Source: Candidatus Zymogenus sp. (GTDB lineage Bacteria; Desulfobacterota; Zymogenia; Zymogenales; Zymogenaceae). Taken from it: a stretch of DNA of 6,809 bases. The translations under genes and the position numbers were made by a program. Within the stretch, counting starts at the first letter, position 1. Each line of letters begins with the position of its first letter. Below the pieces are notes generated by a model, which saw only the letters and a program-made list of their open reading frames with translations, did not search any database and had not been told where the DNA came from. The stretch spans positions 1-6,809 of the forward strand of contig JAUWME010000133.1 of NCBI GenBank assembly GCA_030613285.1. The letters run 5' to 3'. This document shows, in pieces, positions 5,010 to 6,809 of the stretch.

Positions 5010-6098
5010 ATGACTGGTATTAAAGTCGGGCTTGTTGGGGCAGGGCTTTTAGGCCTGACTCATTCCTTTTGTCTCAAAGCCATTTCCGATGCAGGTTTGA
5101 TGGATGTAAAAGTAACAAAAGTTTACGACCCAAACGTGGCGGCGGCAGATTCCCTTGTGGAAAACTTGGGCGTGGAAAAGAGGGTCGCATCTGCAGATGA
5201 GATATTTGACGATGACAATATCGATACTGTGTATATCACAACACCGACTCTTTACCATAAGGAGCTTGTCTGCAAGGCGGCGGCGGCCGGAAAAAACGTC
5301 TTTTGCGAAAAGCCCCTTTACATAAATTATGAAGGTGCAAAGGAGATGGCCGCAGAAATAGAGAAGGCGAAAATCGTCAGTGGCGTGGGGCTGGTGTTGA
5401 GATTTTCCCCCACCTTAAACTTCATTTTGGAAAAGATAAACACCCCAGACATTGGCCGCCCAATCTTCTTTTCAATCCGGGATGACCAGTGCCTGCCCAT
5501 TAAGGGACTGCACCACACTACGTGGAGAGTAAACGAGGAGGAATCTGGCGGGGGGACATTGATTGAGCACAGCATCCACGACATTGATCTTTTCAGCTGG
5601 CTGTTCGGTAACATCAAACTTAAGGACGTCGACATAAAATATCATCCTGAATATCAAGGGATTGATAACTACGTCAGGATTGTTGCGGAGCTTAAACCGC
5701 GTGATGGCATTGCGATGGAGGGGATTCTCACGTCCATCTGGCACGATATGATAGGGAGACCCTCCAATCGCCGTCTGGAGATTGTCTTTGACAAACTCTT
5801 TATCGCCACCGACCACGACTTTCTTGGCCCCATCGAGATAACTGAAGGCGATGGCGAAGTCAAGATAGTCGAGAAAGACGAAATTCTCTCCACCTCGCTA
5901 ACAACCTTGGGGATTGTTGACTCAAAGATCAGGGACTTCTTCATGGGCCTTGACTACGAAACCTTTGGTGTTTACACCTTGGAGGATTATTTCTTTCTCA
6001 AGGCGATTGTCGAAAAAGGGGTTTACTCCCCAGGTTTTGATATTGCGGTATCGGCCCACAAGCTTGTTCACGATATTTACTCCATGGGCAACAAATGA
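5010..6098 (+). CDS. Gfo/Idh/MocA-family NAD(P)-dependent oxidoreductase
   Basis: The 362-residue protein begins with a Rossmann fold (GLVGAGLLG at 7-15). Asp40 at the end of the second strand favours NAD over NADP. The family motif EKPL follows at 100-103, then SGGGTLIEHSIHDIDLFSWLFG (179-200) in the C-terminal domain. His190 matches the catalytic His. Glu186 occupies the position that is often Asp in inositol dehydrogenase-type enzymes, four residues earlier. Length is typical. Members oxidise or reduce sugar or polyol hydroxyls; the substrate cannot be read from sequence. GGAGG at 4997-5001 lies eight bases before ATG 5010. An ATG-TAA pair at 5004-5009 immediately precedes the start but sits too close to that site. 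Divergence from a nucleotidyltransferase points to sugar or polyol metabolism, perhaps for surface polysaccharide or lipid head groups. That link is inference. Confidence 0.9.
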   Translation: MTGIKVGLVGAGLLGLTHSFCLKAISDAGLMDVKVTKVYDPNVAAADSLVENLGVEKRVASADEIFDDDNIDTVYITTPTLYHKELVCKAAAAGKNVFCEKPLYINYEGAKEMAAEIEKAKIVSGVGLVLRFSPTLNFILEKINTPDIGRPIFFSIRDDQCLPIKGLHHTTWRVNEEESGGGTLIEHSIHDIDLFSWLFGNIKLKDVDIKYHPEYQGIDNYVRIVAELKPRDGIAMEGILTSIWHDMIGRPSNRRLEIVFDKLFIATDHDFLGPIEITEGDGEVKIVEKDEILSTSLTTLGIVDSKIRDFFMGLDYETFGVYTLEDYFFLKAIVEKGVYSPGFDIAVSAHKLVHDIYSMGNK

Positions 6099-6128
6099 GT
6101 CGTGATAGTTGGAAGTTGAAACATTAAA

Positions 6129-6157
6129 TGTCATTCCCTTGGAAAGCGGGAATCCAG
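6129..6157 (+). repeat. Degenerate dispersed repeat (TGTCATTCCC...GGGAATCCAG type)
   Basis: The segment TGTCATTCCCTTGGAAAGC followed by GGGAATCCAG differs slightly from the motif TGTCATTCCCGCGAAAGC-GGGAATCCAG, which I recognise as common between genes in many bacteria. ATTCCC (6133-6138) and GGGAAT (6148-6153) pair as a short hairpin. It lies in the 80-base gap between the oxidoreductase and the small exported protein gene, just before that gene's ribosome binding site. Confidence 0.55.
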
Positions 6158-6178
6158 TAAAAATATTAGGAGAAAAAT

Positions 6179-6589
6179 ATGCATCACAACAATTCTCAAA
6201 AATACTTAAAGGTCAGCGCCCTTCTTATTATTGCCTTAACTATTGCTTTTACTGTTACTTTTTCTTTGACTGTGCTCAATGCCCAAACAAAAACAACCCA
6301 TGAACTTCTCGTCAAAACACGTATGATACCGATGAGCTACGGACTAAAACATATTCTCCTTATGAATCCTGGGGACATGGGAAAATTTGGTCTTAAAGGG
6401 GGAGAAGAAGTCCGGGTGTGCATAAAATACGATGATGGTGATAGCTCAAGAGATTGTGTTATCGTCAGGGTGGAGTACGGCGCCGGGGTGGTGTCGGGAA
6501 CTGTGATGATGGACGTTGGTGAACTTAACGCCCTTCGCCTCTTACCGGGGGATACATTTCTCATGGAGCTGACATTTCCACAAAAATAG
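6179..6589 (+). CDS. Small exported or membrane-anchored protein, function unknown
   Basis: The 136-residue protein starts at ATG 6179 with AGGAG at 6168-6172, six bases upstream. Residues 10-35 form a hydrophobic segment after a Lys-containing N-terminus and end in VLNAQ, which reads as a signal peptide with possible cleavage after Ala35, or otherwise a signal anchor. The mature part (about 100 residues) is rich in beta-type sequence: LLMNPGDMGKFGLKGGEEVRV at 60-80, then VIVRVEYGAG and a GDTFLMELTF ending. The NPxDxxKxGLKxGExVRV pattern faintly recalls the double-psi barrel of molybdopterin dinucleotide-binding domains, but similarity by eye is too weak for a call. Cys81 and Cys93 could form a disulfide in the periplasm. 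It follows the oxidoreductase in the same direction with an 80-base gap holding a repeat, so co-transcription is possible. I do not recognise the family. Confidence 0.75.
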   Translation: MHHNNSQKYLKVSALLIIALTIAFTVTFSLTVLNAQTKTTHELLVKTRMIPMSYGLKHILLMNPGDMGKFGLKGGEEVRVCIKYDDGDSSRDCVIVRVEYGAGVVSGTVMMDVGELNALRLLPGDTFLMELTFPQK

Positions 6590-6669
6590 TTTTTGTTCTT
6601 TCTCTTTCTATTCTATTTCAATACAATATCAATGACAATTCCCATCAAATTTATTTTGCGAACAGTGGT

Positions 6670-6809
6670 ATGAAAAACCAACAATCCATAACTTCCGACC
6701 CAAAGGGCTTTCCAGAGCTTATCATCACCAAGCTCGGTGATTACAAACCGAACTTTCTGGGACGCCACAAGGAGATTCAGGAGCATGAAAAAAATGGTGA
6801 GCGATATTT
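6670..6809 (+). CDS. Start of an unrecognised protein (runs off the right edge)
   Basis: From ATG 6670 the frame is open to the window edge, giving 46 residues that begin MKNQQSITSDPKGFPELI and continue with TKLGDYKPNFLGRHKEI. The composition is that of a soluble, charged cytoplasmic protein, with no signal peptide or membrane segment. The ribosome binding site is poor (only GTGG just upstream), and no better in-frame ATG precedes it, so the start is tentative. The 80 bases between the previous stop and this ATG are AT-rich, with no clear terminator. I cannot name the family from this fragment. Confidence 0.55.
   Translation, partial: MKNQQSITSDPKGFPELIITKLGDYKPNFLGRHKEIQEHEKNGERY

Overview
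The window looks like an ordinary bacterial chromosome segment of moderate G+C content. It is gene-dense, has sigma70-type promoter boxes, mostly strong GGAGG/AGGAG ribosome binding sites, and one textbook intrinsic terminator. Nothing in it marks a phage, plasmid, insertion sequence, CRISPR array or RNA gene. The lineage cannot be fixed from the sequence. The gene mix and two degenerate chromosomal repeat motifs (3733-3767 and 6129-6157) would fit a Gram-negative, possibly Deltaproteobacteria-like or uncultured genome, but that is a guess.

Left part (1-1153): on the minus strand lie the N-terminal part of an M28-type zinc peptidase carrying a membrane hairpin (1-394, running off the left edge) and a tautomerase gene (519-898) broken by a one-base frameshift. 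A 255-base divergent spacer follows. It holds four tandem 11-bp repeats, three copies of an 8-mer in mixed orientation, and a strong promoter that appears to give a leaderless transcript.

Middle part (1154-3676): a translationally coupled pair on the plus strand encodes a ChbG/YdjC-like deacetylase and a small HEXXH zincin-like protein. Next comes a monocistronic dodecin-family gene lacking the usual flavin-contact residues, closed by a strong terminator at 2776-2809. Converging on it from the right is a seven-helix membrane protein gene with its own very good promoter.

Right part (3677-6809): a large MobA-like nucleotidyltransferase (minus) and a Gfo/Idh/MocA oxidoreductase (plus) diverge from only 36 bases of spacer. 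This suggests joint control and perhaps a shared sugar or polyol nucleotide pathway. A small secreted or membrane-anchored protein of unknown function and the start of another unrecognised gene complete the window.

I see no clear new multi-gene system. The points most worth following are the tautomerase frameshift, the repeat-rich divergent spacer with its leaderless promoter, the non-canonical dodecin, the His/Asp-rich seven-helix protein and the divergent nucleotidyltransferase/oxidoreductase pair.
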